From the NCBI GenBank assembly GCA_020064725.1, contig JAGTWJ010000006.1, positions 992,001 to 1,056,000 on the forward strand: a stretch of DNA of 64,000 bases, written 5' to 3'. The translations under genes were made by a program, and so were the position numbers. The notes under the pieces are model-generated. The model saw only the letters and a program-made list of their open reading frames with translations, was not told the DNA's origin and did no database searches. Origin of the DNA: Drechslerella dactyloides (taxonomy: Eukaryota > Ascomycota > Orbiliomycetes > Orbiliales > Orbiliaceae). Each line of letters starts with the position of its first letter. The first letter of the stretch is position 1. Shown piece by piece: positions 33,356 through 47,044 of the stretch.

Positions 33356-34663
33356 ATGTCGGCGCACGTGTGCACTTTGCTGCCGGCCTGTCCGCTGCCG
33401 CTGGATCCTGCATCCGCTGAGGGTGCATATGAGCTGATCAAGGAGAATTCGTTGCCTGTTGCGGTCAAGGAGCTGCTCGACTCGGTAGACTCTTTCGTTG
33501 GTCGCCAATTGGCCCTCCAGCAGGGGAAGCATTCCAAATGGTATGAACCTCCATTTCCCCATCGTTTCCATGCGTTCCGTCATTTATCGCAAAATATCTA
33601 TTGAACCGTCGGTTCTGACAATGCTTTGCGAAATCTCGGCAATAGTTTCTGCTCGTACCATTCCGATCTCGTTAGGTCTGCGGAAAACCCAAGCCAGCTT
33701 GAGGACATGTGGATTCTTCAGCGCGACATCTCCGTGCAGCTCTTCAAGATTATGATGGGGGTCGTGCGCTCGGCTGCTGACCTGGCCTGCAGGTTGCGGA
33801 ATCTCGGGAAGGGAGATGTCTCCGTTAACACTAGGCCTGTCAATGCACTGGACGACTCGGATTTAGAACTGGCGTTTACGGGCGACGCCAGGGGCGGTTA
33901 CCAGTGGCTCAATTGCCTGGCCAAGGACGAGTGCGAGTGGGTGTGGGAGGCCATCAACAATGAGAGCCAGTCCCTCGAACGTGAGTTCAACTACGCGACT
34001 GCTAATCATACTACTACGTCTGCTAACATGAGATGGGGTCTAGTTCATTGCCCGGCGTGTCTTCTCGGTCGCGCAATCGATTCGGAGTCCACGATTAGGC
34101 TGCTGATTAGCGCCGCGCGACTGCTCAAATGGGACTTCTTTGTTGTCTCGATCCAAGAGCACCTCGCCAACGACCCGTGGTGGGGCCCTGGTTACTGGGA
34201 AACGATCGAGCCAAAGGCCAATGTTCTCGGAACCCAGATCCGCGATCTCCTGCAGCAATGCGCGGAAGTTCGCCAGAAGCTCCAGCATTCGGACGTCGGA
34301 CAGGAGGGCAAGCTGATCCGGTCCATGGCATTGAATTCCCGCAGGGCCATTAGCTACGGCACTTCTGGACCCCAGCCATATTCGGTCAATTCTCCTCCAT
34401 CCTCCGTTCCCCTGAAAGTCGACCTGAGGCAGCTGGACCAGTTGGTCCACATGCTCTCCGAAGACAAGGCTCGAAATGGCCAGCACCTAGTCGCAGATGC
34501 ACTCCGCCCGTACAAGAACGGGGGGATGTCGAATAACTACAAATTTGCGACATATTGCTGGTTCTTACTGATGCACAATATCTCTTTGGCACCCTCGGAC
34601 ATTCCTGTGCCTCCGCGGGACGAACGAACGAGCAGGGTGAAGGCGCGGTCCAAGACCGTCTAG
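33356..34663 (+). CDS. Fungal protein of unknown function
   Basis: Join 33356..33540, 33676..33980 and 34044..34663, 369 residues. Intron 1 (135 nt) runs GTATGA to GTTAG; intron 2 (63 nt) has a strong donor GTGAGT, branch TGCTAAC and acceptor TCTAG. I do not recognise the family. There is no signal peptide or membrane span. The middle is helical in character with Leu/Trp-rich segments (GYQWLNCLAKDECEWVWEAI; CPACLLGRAIDSESTIRLLI). A CPAC pair is present but no second pair that would complete a zinc site. The C-terminus is basic (RTSRVKARSK). Intron 2 is a multiple of three without an in-frame stop, so its retention would give a 390-residue variant. The gene lies 980 bp upstream of the Sds3-like gene on the same strand. 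Confidence 0.75.
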
Positions 34664-35645
34664 TCGCGTGCATCGGTCTTTGCTCTGTCCTTTCGGCCTA
34701 TTTCTTCTTTCGCTTCACAATTTCCTCGTTCTTGTCGTATACACATCCTTTAACTTTATTTTTTTCTTCAATTTTTTTTAGTTTTTAGTTTTTTCTTTGT
34801 CAAGCCGGGCACCAGCTATTAGGATTACCAGAGTTTAGGCGTTCTTGGGACTCGATTCGATTCGATGCAGGAGTATCGGGACTGGGGAGGCACTACCAAT
34901 TTGCAATATTTGGGCCTGCTGATATCATTACCTGTGTCTCCGCACGTCGAGAAGCAGGCTGTATTGTATATTTCTGAGGGGGCATATATAGAAGGGCATC
35001 CACTAGTTTCCTAGCTGTATCATTTTATTTAATACAAAGGCCTACACGAGGCGCAATTCGAGCAATCCCGTTTGACCCGTATCGAAACAATCAACAATAA
35101 GATTGTATGTCATGCGATCGTGGCTGTCGGCGTGGCGAGCGGCCAGCGGCGAGCCAAGCCGGCGCATCAGATGACGCTCGCCGGCGCGTGTTGCACGTTC
35201 GGGCCGAATGTGCTCTGCGGCCAAAAAAGGGCTCTCCTGCACACAATGAAAAAACACCCTCACCCTCATCCCATCGTCCCCATCACCATCGCACTCCCCG
35301 CAAAAGACCGCTGTCCTCAGGAAATCGCTCCATACTGGCCGTCTAGCCTCAGGGTTCACCGTACAGCGTCTCTTAGTCCTCGCACTTTTGTGTCCTCGAA
35401 CCCTGCTCCGTCCTTCGCTGCCGTTGTTGCCGTCTCGCAGCCCGCTCACCAGCCACCTTTTCCCCAAACCTGAGCCTATCGGCATCAGACCACCTTCCAC
35501 GACACGCCCTCCATCTCGCCCTGCGCCGACGAAAAGACGCCGAAGACACCGGCGAACGAGGAGGTACTCTGTGGGTATCACCGTCGACTGCCATTTACGT
35601 TCTCGTTACATACCCGCCACACGCGGAACCGCCCTTGCCTAAACA
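34664..35645. other. Intergenic, promoter and leader of the Sds3-like gene
   Basis: About 980 bp. The first 130 bp is T-rich with TTTTTTTTAG-type runs, fitting a 3' untranslated region. The last 450 bp is C-rich and pyrimidine-rich on the plus strand, typical of a fungal 5' leader. The overlapping 130-180 codon frames here run on both strands and look compositional. Confidence 0.5.
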
Positions 35646-37438
35646 ATGGCGTCGCCATCCCCGGCAGCATCGCCGTATTCGCACCAGATGCAGCTGGACT
35701 CGCCACCTGGACCGCATCACCCCCATGGCGCAAGCAGCCAGCAAGGCACTTCGACCCTATCGAAGCGGGACAAACGGCGACAGGTCATTGCCAACCTCCT
35801 CGCCGATCTTAACGGCTCATTCACCGCGACTAAGGACGACCGGTACAGGACGCAGCTCTCTATCCTAAACGCAGAGATGCGCGCTATCGCAGAGACGAAC
35901 TGCCACCCCGACCACAATGGCATGCTGCCGGACTTTGGAGGCGAGGTCGATGATGCCATCGCCGATGTCCTGAAGAACTCTGGAGTCATGCTGCAGTCGA
36001 CTGGCGAGAAAGCGGGACGCTTGTACAGTACCTTCATAGACGCGATCAACGATGCGGTTGAGCGAAGAGATGTTGAAATGTCGGAGTTACACGTACGATT
36101 GGTCTCATGGGTCACGTCCCCCACCTATCTATGGCATGCTAACCTGGCCCTTGACGCGATCCCTAGTTTCAACACGAACGTCGGTTAAAGAACGTGGAAC
36201 TACATCACACGCTCGCCCTGCACCACGCCGAAGCTGAATATCAACACTTGGTTGGCAATATCCGCCAGCGACTGCTGACTCGACTCCAGCAAAACCGCAA
36301 GAAGATGATTTCAGACAAGGATAACCTCGATACAATGGAGCCTACGTTCGCCTATCTGCACCCAGCCCAATACGCCAGCCTACAAGCGGAGCGTTCGCCA
36401 GGCGGCCGGGCCCACCTTACCGATATCTACTCTGGCCTAGAGGGCGCACCGACTCGCAAACTGCGTGGCCGGCGTGGAGAAGATAACAATAACGAGGCCA
36501 AAAACGGCGACCTCCTCACGATACTACAAACCCTGGAGAGCTCAGGAATCCTACCGAGCAATGGAGGGCTGCACGGCTCTCAAAGCCCCGGTGGTGGGGC
36601 CAAGCGGAAGCGAGGAAACCATCGCAAGACCCGCGATAACAACAACGACGATATTCTGTTGAATAGCTTTGCCGAGATTTCGCGGCCATCCACACCGAGG
36701 TCGTCAGACGCAGCACCTAAATCACGCACAGGCGTCCATGCGAGCGACTTTGTCAAGCCCATCTATACCCTAGACAAGCTGTTCAGCGATAAGGAGCTGT
36801 CAGCTGCAACTTCTGCGGCCCAGGCTTCTACGGTCAAGTTCTACCTAGAGCTATACCAGAAGCAGGCTGCCGAGGCAGAAGGAGGTAATGGGGCTCAATC
36901 GAGTCAATCGAATGGACAGAACGGTGCGGACGGTTCCACTAACGACGACGACACAACGATGGGTGATGATGCGGCAGCGACACCCAGCGCGCGTAATGCT
37001 ACGAGCGCAGCTGCAACGGCACCGTACATGCATATCATGACACCTGCTATACCTACATCTTTCATAACGAAGAGCATGACGGCACCACCGCCACCGCCGC
37101 TGAGGCCCGAAGAGACACAGAGCGATCTTGCAGAGATGAGGCGATTGGCCGGTGGCGGCGCGCCATTACCACCGCTCAATGGGTCTTCCGCGGCCACGGG
37201 ACGCTCGGGCACTCCTGCGGGTCGATCGCTATCAGGACTCGGTTCCGTCGCCATGGCCCGGGGAGAGAACCTGAGCACCATGAGCAGCAGTCGAAGAGGC
37301 GGGCACGCGAGGGACGAAGAAGATTCAGGCAGCGGTAGCGGCAAGAAGGGCACACTGGGTCTCGGGATTACGAGCGCGGGATTGGAGCGGAAAGGAAGTG
37401 GCGATGGGAGCGAAAGGAAGAAGCAACGACGGGCTTGA
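35646..37438 (+). CDS. Sds3-like histone deacetylase complex subunit
   Basis: Join 35646..36092 and 36167..37438, 572 residues. The 74-nt intron has donor GTACGA, branch TGCTAAC and acceptor CCTAG, in phase 0, joining VEMSELH to FQHERRLKNVELHHTLALHH. Residues about 38-190 match the Sds3-like fold: a basic start (SKRDKRRQVIANLLADLNGSF), a conserved helix (YRTQLSILNAEMRAI) and a coiled-coil-like stretch (EAEYQHLVGNIRQRLLTRLQ). Family members Sds3 and Dep1 in yeast belong to the large Rpd3-Sin3 complex, which represses genes by removing acetyl groups from histones in the nucleus. The C-terminal 380 residues are low in complexity, with a basic cluster (AKRKRGNHRKTR), FYLELYQKQ and a terminal KKQRR that could act as nuclear signals. 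Sds3 versus Dep1 orthology cannot be settled here. Confidence 0.8.
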
Positions 37439-40400
37439 TCTTGATTTCTGGGCTCATTTTGCGTTGGTCTGGCGCTGCGAGACCAGTTTCTGGTCAGCTC
37501 TAGCCATCCGATGCAATGCAGCAAACGTTGATGGGAATGTTTCTAGGTTAGAGGTGGGTGTTCTCGTTCTTCCAAGGTGGTGACCGCACCACGGTGTATT
37601 ATTATGCTGCTTTTCTCTGTATCCAACTCCGCTTTGTGTTTCTATATTCTTGGGGGCTCGTTGGTGGCTCACTGGATTCGGCGTTGATGGCAGCACGGGG
37701 AGCGCATGTTTATAAGGGAGCAAGTGAGCGCTTCTTGCTTTTTAACACTGTTGTTTTTATGGTTGTTACCATTATTATTAGTATCAGGCTTCGGAAAGAT
37801 ATACATATACTTACATAGGTAGTAGAGGAAATGATATAATTTGCAAGCTGAAGCTCAGCCCGCTGTAATGTTTCCTACATAAGCGATCACGTTCGTAAGT
37901 GAATTAATACGGGGCAACCATGATAATATGCAATTGCCTGCCTGCGAACTGTCACTGGTGCATGGCGTGATCAGTCAGCGAAAGGGCGCAGGTAGATTCT
38001 AACGGGTGACCAAGGGCGTCATGTAGCATGCAGAACGCCGCAGCACGCAGAGATGCATGTGGATATATATCTGATAGTGGCTATATGTGCATATGCTCGA
38101 TATCAGGCGGCCGGATTCGCGGGGCGGAGCTCTGCGCTCTGGGGAAGATGAGGACAGTTAAACCTCGAGCTCGTATATACGTACGTACACAGATCCCGTG
38201 GTGCAGGTTTGCATATGCATGCTGATGCGTCCGAAAATCGGCGGGAGGGTTGATCTTTCGAGAATGCACATGGCGCACTGCACCGGAATCCGCCTGGTGC
38301 TTCCGCTGACTAATACCGAATAGTGAGCTTCGTTATAGCGTATAAACGGCTGGTATAGTGTATTGATAGATGAGCTCATCTCTAGCTTGTACGTACGGAC
38401 ATAATGATGTGCAATATGAAGGGATCCCTAGACTCTGGGTTTTTGGTAAATATTTTGTGCATGCATTAATTGAGCGAGTTCACGCATGTAGAAGACTAGT
38501 AATTAAGGCTGCCTGCCGGCCGATAGCACATGGTAATGGCCAAGCGATCATAAGCGACAGTGTAGTAGCAAAATTACCATGAGAGTATATCGATATGCAT
38601 GCCCAATCGTCTAATCAGCTCGACACTATGCTCCAGACAACAGAGCTAGAAAAGTAGTCCGCCCAACCGACGACGGCAGTCTGGACGCCGACGTTATAGC
38701 CAAGTAATGCTTCAAAGCAATTAGTCATGCCATCTCCGCAGAGCCGCACGGCTGCGACCCCGCCCCGCTGCCGACTCCTGCCGTCTTGTACGACACACCA
38801 AGCATGGCCGTGGAAGCAGGTTTCCGCTGCGTGCTCCCATCTTGACATTCGCGGCCCCGCGCGCTGATCGACGGGCGGATAGCCCGAGAAGGCAGGGCGG
38901 TGGTGCATCCTGTGACATTTTGGGAAATGCAACGCAGTCGTGCGTTGTGGGTGGTTCCTGGCAGGTTTCACGACGCTAGCGGGAGGGTGGATGGCTGCGA
39001 TTGGGCGGTGCCGGTGGAGGAAAGCCATTCCAGAGAGCGAAAAGGCGAGGCAGACGCCAGTCGTTGAGTGGCGGTGTATAGGTATATAGCGGCTGGCTAT
39101 ATACTGTATGCTCTCCATCTTTGTGCAAGTCTTATTTTAATGCTGGCTCTCTTAGCTACAGCTAGTCGGGCTCAACTCGAGTACTCCGATTATAATATAG
39201 ATATATAGCTTGAGTCAACCTCCGCAGTCTCACCTATACGTAGCTCGCGTACACGTGTGTATATGAAATCCCATGTATCATAATTACGCTCGACATCGAT
39301 CCCATCTCATCATATATCCCAGATGCCATGAGACTTAAAGCGACAGGACATTATAACCCTCACTTGGAATTATATTGCAATATTGACCAGCATGCACAGG
39401 CTCTCCCGTGTGTATATCCCATTGACCTATAGCTATAGAATCACGAGTGCAGTTACCCGGCGGTTTCAGCCCGCCCCAACCCAGCACCGGAGCATGGCCG
39501 TACCGGAGGTCGCGGGTTCTGTGTATTGCGCACACGTGGATATTGTATGTTATGTATGTATATCGTCCGAGCCACCGTTCACGGGAAGTCTAGGAGCTCT
39601 CCGGTTCGAACATGGCATTACATGACCTCATGCTCAATTTACCATAATTCACTCACCGAGATATACACCGTGAATCTGCATACCGGCCGGAGAGCGCTCG
39701 GGAAACAAATGGCGCATGAAGACGTAGATGGCGGTTTAATTGCCTAACCGGACAGCTTGGAGCTGGAATCGCCGGCTGCCGCCTTGAGCTCTGATAGCTA
39801 CAGTCCGATAGTGCAGTCTAGACGATAACGGATCGAGCTTTGGTCGCCCATCAGGAGACAGCAGATGCACGACAACGATGTCAACCGCGCGTACACGTAC
39901 ATGTATGTACGTAATACCGAAATTACCTGCGTGAGATGCACTTTGCTCGCCGTCCGTAAATCGGGCCCATCCTCGACCTGCGACGAAAATCATTTCCCTG
40001 ATTCTGCACCGCAGCTGCCTTGGATCCCGCCCTGAAAAATCAGCCGCCGTCCGTACGTCCGCCTTGATATCTGGTCTGCACCTAACAACCCACATTTGGA
40101 AATATTGGTACCGTAAAGGGCCAAATCGGGGGTATATCGGCTTAAAAAAATGCTGTCCAGGTCGTCTGGCCAGCTGGCAGTGCACCGCCGAGAGGAACAA
40201 GGAGACGGTGAGCGATAACGAAAACTTGCAGGCTGGGTCACCGGACGAATTTCCAACGTAGTTTTGAAGCACGCCGACTAGCCTTGGCAGAAGTTGTAAT
40301 ATAATTCTCCCGATTAGTATGATTGTGGGTATCGCATCGGCAGAAAAGTCCACCGCTTCCCTCAACGATACCGCAAGTCGCCCAATCCACCTTTGTAAAT

Positions 40401-41500
40401 AACCGTATTCAGCTGAAGACGGCAGCACTCCTCGCAGGGAACCCCTGCTGGCCGCAGGTCACGGTATCAATTTTCTTGAGTTAGCCGGTCGATTTGTGCT
40501 GCTGTAAGCGAGTTGAAATTTCGATACTGGTAGAAGACTATGGAAGAGAAAGCGCGGTGTGAGGGAGAGTTACAGGTCTAGACAATCAATGTTCAGACTG
40601 CAGACACGGCAGAGAGCTGCAGCTCTACATTCCAATGCATGCAGCACATAGCTCGGCAGCCTTTGAGCGTCTGAGCGCAGGAGCTATATCCAGCCAATCG
40701 CATTGTCGAACGCCTATTCTGTCGTCGGCGCGGTAGCTTGATTTCAGTTTTCGTCCCATTCGGTCGACAGGCAGGCAGCTACCCACCTGTGCACTAAGGG
40801 GAAGCACGAGAAGTTCGGAAGAGGAGGTTAGCACTAACTTTCGAGTGACGACATGGCAGGAAAATCAGCTTGCTGGCACAGACAACAGGGTAGACCATGC
40901 ATGAATGCTACCGTAAATACAGACACAACTTGCTGGCTGGCCCTCCTCGACAACCGGACAATGTCAGCCGCCCGCCCGCCGTGCCGTATGTGCATGCCTT
41001 TCGATCGGGTTCTTCTGAATGCTGGGACCGCAAGGTTTTGTGTGTGCATACATGTGTGCATGTATGTAGGTATGAGCTGGAAGGAAAGGAAAGGGAAGGA
41101 CTGGAGCCTGGACCTGTGCTACAAGACGTGGCCTGTGTATGCACGGTGTGTACTGTATGTGCACACGTCTGCCGTGTAGATGCACGGCAGACTGAAATGG
41201 AATTAAATGCGTTTGGAGAGCCTGCTGGCAGCGCTCGACATGCACGATACGTTCGTCTCCTTGCTTTGCAAAGCGAGGAGGCATATGCCAGCTGAGAGTT
41301 GCAGATCAAATGGGAAGTTTTCCGGTTCTCCATCGTGTACGTATGGATTCACGTCTCCCCTGTGGTTTAGCAGGATGGGTATGTAGGTTGTGATATGCGC
41401 AATCAACAGACAGCTGCTAGTGAACGTAGCTGCTGCTACCAATCGGACTTAGATAACCATAGATTGCTCCGGCGGCTATCTAAACCTCCACAGCCAGCGA
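37439..41500. other. Gene-free stretch, part 1
   Basis: The first 400 bp should include the 3' end of the Sds3-like transcript. Beyond that the DNA is dense in alternating words such as GTACGTAC, CATATGCATG and TATATA. The longest frames (167 codons at 38,615-39,118 minus; 230 codons at 39,736-40,428 minus, which lacks an ATG at its start) match nothing I know. No transposon ends or tRNA were seen. Confidence 0.5.
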
Positions 41501-41506
41501 ACTAAC

Positions 41507-41527
41507 GCGAGCGAGCGAGCGAGCGAG
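41507..41527. repeat. GCGA microsatellite
   Basis: Five copies of GCGA in tandem, in the gene-free stretch. No function is implied. Confidence 0.85.
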
Positions 41528-43288
41528 TGGGACCTTAACCTGGCCCATTTCATGGTATCTGATCGGACGGCACGAGCCGCTGTTGGTGACCTTAACACCG
41601 CTCGAGACCAGATTCATTCATAGTATAGTTGGTTCCGAGGCATTGGCTGTTGGTTCCAACCTGGCAAGCCATTCGGACGTGGGTGGGTGGGATGGACAGG
41701 ATGCGCGTAACTGCTCTGATACGTTATAATGCGTGGTTGGTTGGGAAATGTGATATCACAATTACTGGGCCTTCTAGAAATCCATGTCTGTCCGTCCGCC
41801 CACCTCGCGTCAGCTGGAACATACCAAGCCAGGGATGCATGAAGCCGGCGAAGTTGACAAATGGAAAACCGGCGGCAGAGAACCCGAGTTGAATTCGTGA
41901 ATTCGCTCGGTGGTGGACGTGATGGCAGATCAGTGGGCGCATGTGGATTGGATATAACTCGATCGATGGGATATCGGGTGTCAGGTACATTAATGGTACC
42001 CACCAAACGAGGCGGATTGAATCGAATCGAATCGATCGTCGGATATGGCGGAAAGCACAATTTTTTTCCCATAGCTGCTCATTCCCCGGTATGGAGTATT
42101 GATTGCTCTTTGATCGATTTATTCGTGCCTGTGTGAAAGAAAGTGGAGTCTCGACTGCAAGGTGGTCATGCTAGCAACAAAGACGGTCCCAAATCGGAAG
42201 ATTAATAAACCTAACAGATCAAAGTAATTGGCAAAAAGATCCACCGAGACGGCCCATGGTAGAGGAATTTCAAAGAGGAGAAGATGCCCTGTTTCATCAT
42301 GGTGTGTGTGGATATATGTGCCGTGAAGTGTCCCGAAGCAAGGGAACCTACACGGGATGCCTGAGCGGGCGTAATATGATAGCTCATCCAATGGCAAGCA
42401 TCGATGGGAGTTTTTTGGATGATCAACAGGAACTAGATACCACCTTAGGGCTCGAGCACGGCACAGATGCTCGGAGGGGGGGTAGAACTAAAACCACGCA
42501 TCGATTTGAGATGCTTCCAGATGGATAGAAGTCCAGTTAATTTCGACATGTACGTATATTTGCTTCTCCTACGATAGCTGCTTAGTAACTATGGACGGTC
42601 ATAGCTGCCGACAGACTGCTGGATTGGGGGCCGACTGGACCGGGGTGGCGGCGTGATCTCAAAGTGAAGCTCGGTGCTAAAAGACAAGGCAGGTCGCAGA
42701 TTCGAATCGAGCTAGTTGGCAAGGCCGAGCGATCAGCATCCCACCCTCCACCACCCACCTTGCTAACCTTTGTCAGGGTTAAAATTCAATAGATCGGGAG
42801 GCAAAAGAGCGACTTCCAGAGAATGGAGACCCCCTCCGCTGTTTCACCGACATGTGTATGGTGTGATTTTTTTTTCGTTCTCTCTCGTCGTTGAAAATTC
42901 TCGTACGTCGCGTCGGTCGTCCAGACGGACAGGCGGACATGGACAGGCGGGCGGTGTTGTTGCTTTTTGATCGGTATCTAATGGCCGACGTCCGGAGCAG
43001 GGCCAGGCCTGTCCGCATGCATGCATGCAGTCCACTGCATACATACAACTGAAGGAAACGAGGAAGTATGTGTGTCCGTGTAGGATTTTCCGCCTCAGCC
43101 GCAGCAGATGATATTCCATTCGCTGGCTGCACGAAGGAGTGTTCGTCAGGCGGTGAGGCCGCGAAGTACGAAGTAAGGGGGTCTGGAATCTGACCATTTA
43201 TAGCGCAGACGGCACAGAATTCGAACTCGAGCAGCAGTTATTTTTCTTCAATCGACAATAGCTGGTAATTGATGACGGCAGACGAACT
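41528..43288. other. Gene-free stretch, part 2
   Basis: No frame above 152 codons and none recognisable. A GAATCGAATCGAATCGATCG word lies at about 42,018-42,037 and GCATGCATGCATGCAG at about 43,016-43,030; both are self-complementary or nearly so. Confidence 0.5.

Positions 43289-43318
<30 letters not shown>
43289..43318. repeat. GTC trinucleotide microsatellite
   Basis: Ten perfect GTC units. On the minus strand this encodes a poly-Thr run inside a 108-codon frame (43,198-43,524) that also has poly-Gln; this looks like a chance frame through a microsatellite, not a gene. Confidence 0.9.
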
Positions 43319-43322
<4 letters not shown>

Positions 43323-46300
43323 AGGAGAGAGCTGCGCATGCAGTGCAGGAGGTACCTAGGCTACGCTGCTGCTGCTGTTGCATTTTGTATCGACTCGCCA
43401 GCAAAGTTACCTTCCCGAGGGACAGTCCGAGCGAACTGGCCGAAAAGTCGCCCGTTCGCTCGACCGACGGAGCTGCTTTGCATTTGGCGGGGCGTGCGCT
43501 TGTATTGCGACGGGAATTAGCCACTCACAGGCACGCTAGAGTCTGGAGTCCCGTTCGTACGGTTAAGCATACTTTGAGGCCGTCTTGATCGGATCCGATG
43601 CATGCTGCTAGAGAGAAAAGGTGCAGAGAGCCCCGCGCCCTATCGATTAATTCGTCGCCGAATGCGAATTTTCGAGAATCTTAAGCCAGCCGGCTGAGCT
43701 AGGATATCGACGACAAGCCGGCTCTGTGGATGGAAAGCATGGCCGCGCATGCGCATGGTGGTGGTACATGTACAGTCATGAAAAGTATACGTATAGACTG
43801 GCGTGTGCCGGCGTATTCAACAGCGCGATGCGTATGCGTGTGCGCATACATCTAGGTACACGCATACGTATGTACAAGGTACACATAGGTACATCTATGC
43901 ATCTACTAGTCAGAGCTCGAGCTCCTGGTCAAAGACGACAGTGCAGTGCAGTGGCAGAGGCACGAGGAGAAAATAACAGCCACAGTGGACCCGAAATCCC
44001 CTGGAAAGGGCCGAAAGGCGCCAGACGATTAATTATAGAACGCCCCGAAGAGGCAACAGGCGTTAGCCAACATTGGATGCATGAAGTTAATTGCTGATGG
44101 AAGCTAGAGGATGTTGTAAGATTGTGCAGATATCAGCAGATACAACTCGCAGACGTGTTGGATGTATCCAGATGTATCGGCACTACACCGCGCTGGCCCG
44201 TCGCAAGTTGAGTGCGAGAGGGAAACGGTCAGATTCATCCGGTATGTGCCTCTCCAGTCGACATGCGAGCAAAGACGACCGATTAATTCCTAGCGTGGCT
44301 GGGAGTTTCCAGCAAGGATGCTTTGATCGTTATTATATTCGAAGACGAAAATAGGGCAAAACGAGCAAAATGGCGGCAGCTCGAGCTCTCTGGCAGCACT
44401 TCAACAACAGTCCAAAGCTTGCAAAACACCCGTCCTTTTCAGCAGCAGCTAGCCGAACGGGAGTTGATCGTGCGGAGGGGGACCCCTGCTCGTACATGCA
44501 CACCGGCTGTACATCGAGGGCAAGAGTAGGCCTCGCAGGCTCCACCCCGGACTCTTCGGCGCCCAGGGACATACAGATACATGCGTGCTTGGATGCACCG
44601 TGCAAACAGGCGCTGAGCACTCCACCTTTCCGAGTACCCATCCATCCATCCAGCGAGTCTCCCGCAAAGCAAAGGAAAAAGCAAACGCTGCGACCCGACC
44701 TGGAGCGAAGGATTTTCGGGTCTAGAATTTGCTTCCATCAGCAGGTGGCTGGGTTGGTGGTTTGCCGTGTACTGTGCGTTTCGACGCTGTCTCTCCTCGC
44801 TCGCCATGCAAGGAGAGGGAGAAAGAGGTGGAATAGGACACTCGAGAAGGGTGAATTTCTGCAGCACGGGAATCGAATCGGATTAGAACAGTGCTTGCAA
44901 CTTTTCCCTTTTTTCTCTCCCCTCAGCACGGTTTCGTTTGAAGGAAGCCAAGCGTCTGAAGCAGTTACATGTGCATACAACAGACAGACAGATGTTGGAT
45001 GCATGCACTTGCACCAATCAGTCAGGCCACATCAGATATGTATCAATCTTTTTGCGGCATTCCATTGCTTCTCATTCATTCCACTTCTTTACCCCCAGTC
45101 ATGTAGCTCGAGCTAGCTGTTTTCCCAGCTGCTTACTTCCTGACCGACTGGGTTAACATTCCCCTATATCGAGGTCTGCGCGGCGCCTTGTGGAGCCTGA
45201 AACGCGGCCTCCAGACACCGATCGACATGTCCGAGAGATATTCTGGGGGGAGGGGCCTGTCTGGACGGAAGATGCCAGGCGTAAGCTAATAGCGCCGTCG
45301 TTGATAAGGATCGTGTAAGGCGACCGGGGTGGACTGATTCAAGTTGATCAGACCATAAAAGGTCAGCAAGTCAGAACAAGAGGGTACTCTCGACAAAGTC
45401 TACACTTAGTACATTATGGTATGGTATAGTGTCCTTAACATATGCAGGTGTGACCCTCCGCTCGAACCTGTCCCGTCGATGCTTCTGCAGCATGTCAAAA
45501 TGCCCGTCTCCGAGGCAGGCGGAAATTTGCTTTTTTCTAACTTTTTTTGTTCGTCCACCGTCCCGTATCGTGAAGCCGAGCTAGCTGGTTGAGGAGCTGT
45601 CAGTCAGCCGGTTATATCGCGTTAAAGTTTTTTTCTCTATTATAAAATTTTCTCTGCATCGAGAGAAGCGAGCTAGCGATGTAGCTCCCAGCCGTTCTCG
45701 TGCTGCTCGACGTCCATCTATCCACATGTGTCGACAGTTCGTTACAGGTACTCGAGTGGACTTGGCTCGAATGTCGATTAGCCGTCGCCTCCCAACAGAC
45801 AGCCCCGTCCGAGTTGGTCTATCGCTGGCTGGCTTGCTGGCTTTTGGCGCAATGGGGGCTTTTTGGGGGCTTGTGGAAAAAAATTGCTGATGGTGCAGAG
45901 ATGGGTATTCTGGCCGAAATGCCATGTGCAATCGAATGGCGGAGTGTTTATTATAATCCGCTTCGCTGTGGGCTTTAACCAACCGTGGACCCTCATTTTA
46001 GAGCTCCCCTGCGACAAGCTCAGCGGAGGGATTCTAGTTAGATCTATAGAAGATGAGAATATAATAGCACCACGCAGCAAGTGACTTCCTTCTGGAAACT
46101 GTGATCTTGGAGGGGACCCCCGTTTTGCGTCGGTCGCAGCCGGCGGCACATACCTCGAGCTAACAGTAGCTGGCGAGTGAGGCTAGTCGGTACAGTCAGA
46201 CGGGGACAGAGTGTGAATTAAACAAAGAGAGCATGCCGAGCAAAGGGGAGATGCGAGGGGTGCACATGAATGAATGCCTAGGAGGCGCATGCCAGGAGAA

Positions 46301-46990
46301 AGAAGAAAGGCGGCCGGTAGAGGACGCCGTGCGCAGGAGGAGGACACGATGGTATGGGCGAGCTGTCGAGGTGATCGTTCCGCGCAGCAGATTTGGCTCC
46401 CGTGTTCAGAGGCCGAGAGGGGCCCGCCCACCCGCCCACTGTCGCTCGTGATGCGCCCACGACCTACATTAGAATGCCTGGCCATTGTGGTGTATAGTCC
46501 GTGTGTTAACAGTGGTATCGCTCGTAATTTGACTGGGGGGAGATGAAAGCTGGCCATGGCGTCGAGGTTGAAATGCGGGCGCAACGCTGTTGAGATACCA
46601 TGCATTTTCCCGATCTGACCAGCAGCAGCAGCAGCCTGCGATCGATCGCTGGGCCTTCTAGCTTCTTCACCCACGCCGACAGCACCGCCATCGCATCGCA
46701 TCGCATCACTCCGAACCCTTCCTAACGTCCTCCCTTTCTCTCGCACCTTCTCTCCGCTTAACGTTTACGCCCGCGGATGCAGATATCGCCCTCTCGTCAA
46801 GACCCTTGGTGTTCGCCATCGATCGATCGATTCCAGCTGCACGGTGCATCCATCTCCTGCTGCTCCGGGCCTGCTTCCTTCCTACCTGAGATCCTCTCCT
46901 CGAGATCGCTCTTCCACACTCGCAGCTCGACCAGCTCTGGTTGGCTGGTTTCTCCCTTTACGCTTCCCCTTCTGCATGTGCGCGCTCTAT
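43319..46990. other. Gene-free stretch, part 3
   Basis: Contains a 248-codon ATG-initiated frame at 44,370-45,116 (plus), discussed under findings, and several overlapping shorter frames. GTACATGTAC and GCATACGTATG-type alternating words are common near 43,770-43,900. No known domain was found. From about 46,600 the plus strand becomes pyrimidine-rich. Confidence 0.5.
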
Positions 46991-47044
46991 TCGAACCCAA
47001 CCCCCCCTGCGGAGCTTCTTACACTTGCACTACCACACAGGAAC

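Noticed and set aside
38615..39118. 167-codon minus-strand frame with ATG
   Set aside because: No recognisable family or compositional coding signal, and antisense and offset frames overlap; left unannotated.
39736..40428. 230-codon minus-strand frame
   Set aside because: It starts at GTG, has no early Met, no domain pattern and no splice partners; probably chance in a region poor in stop codons.
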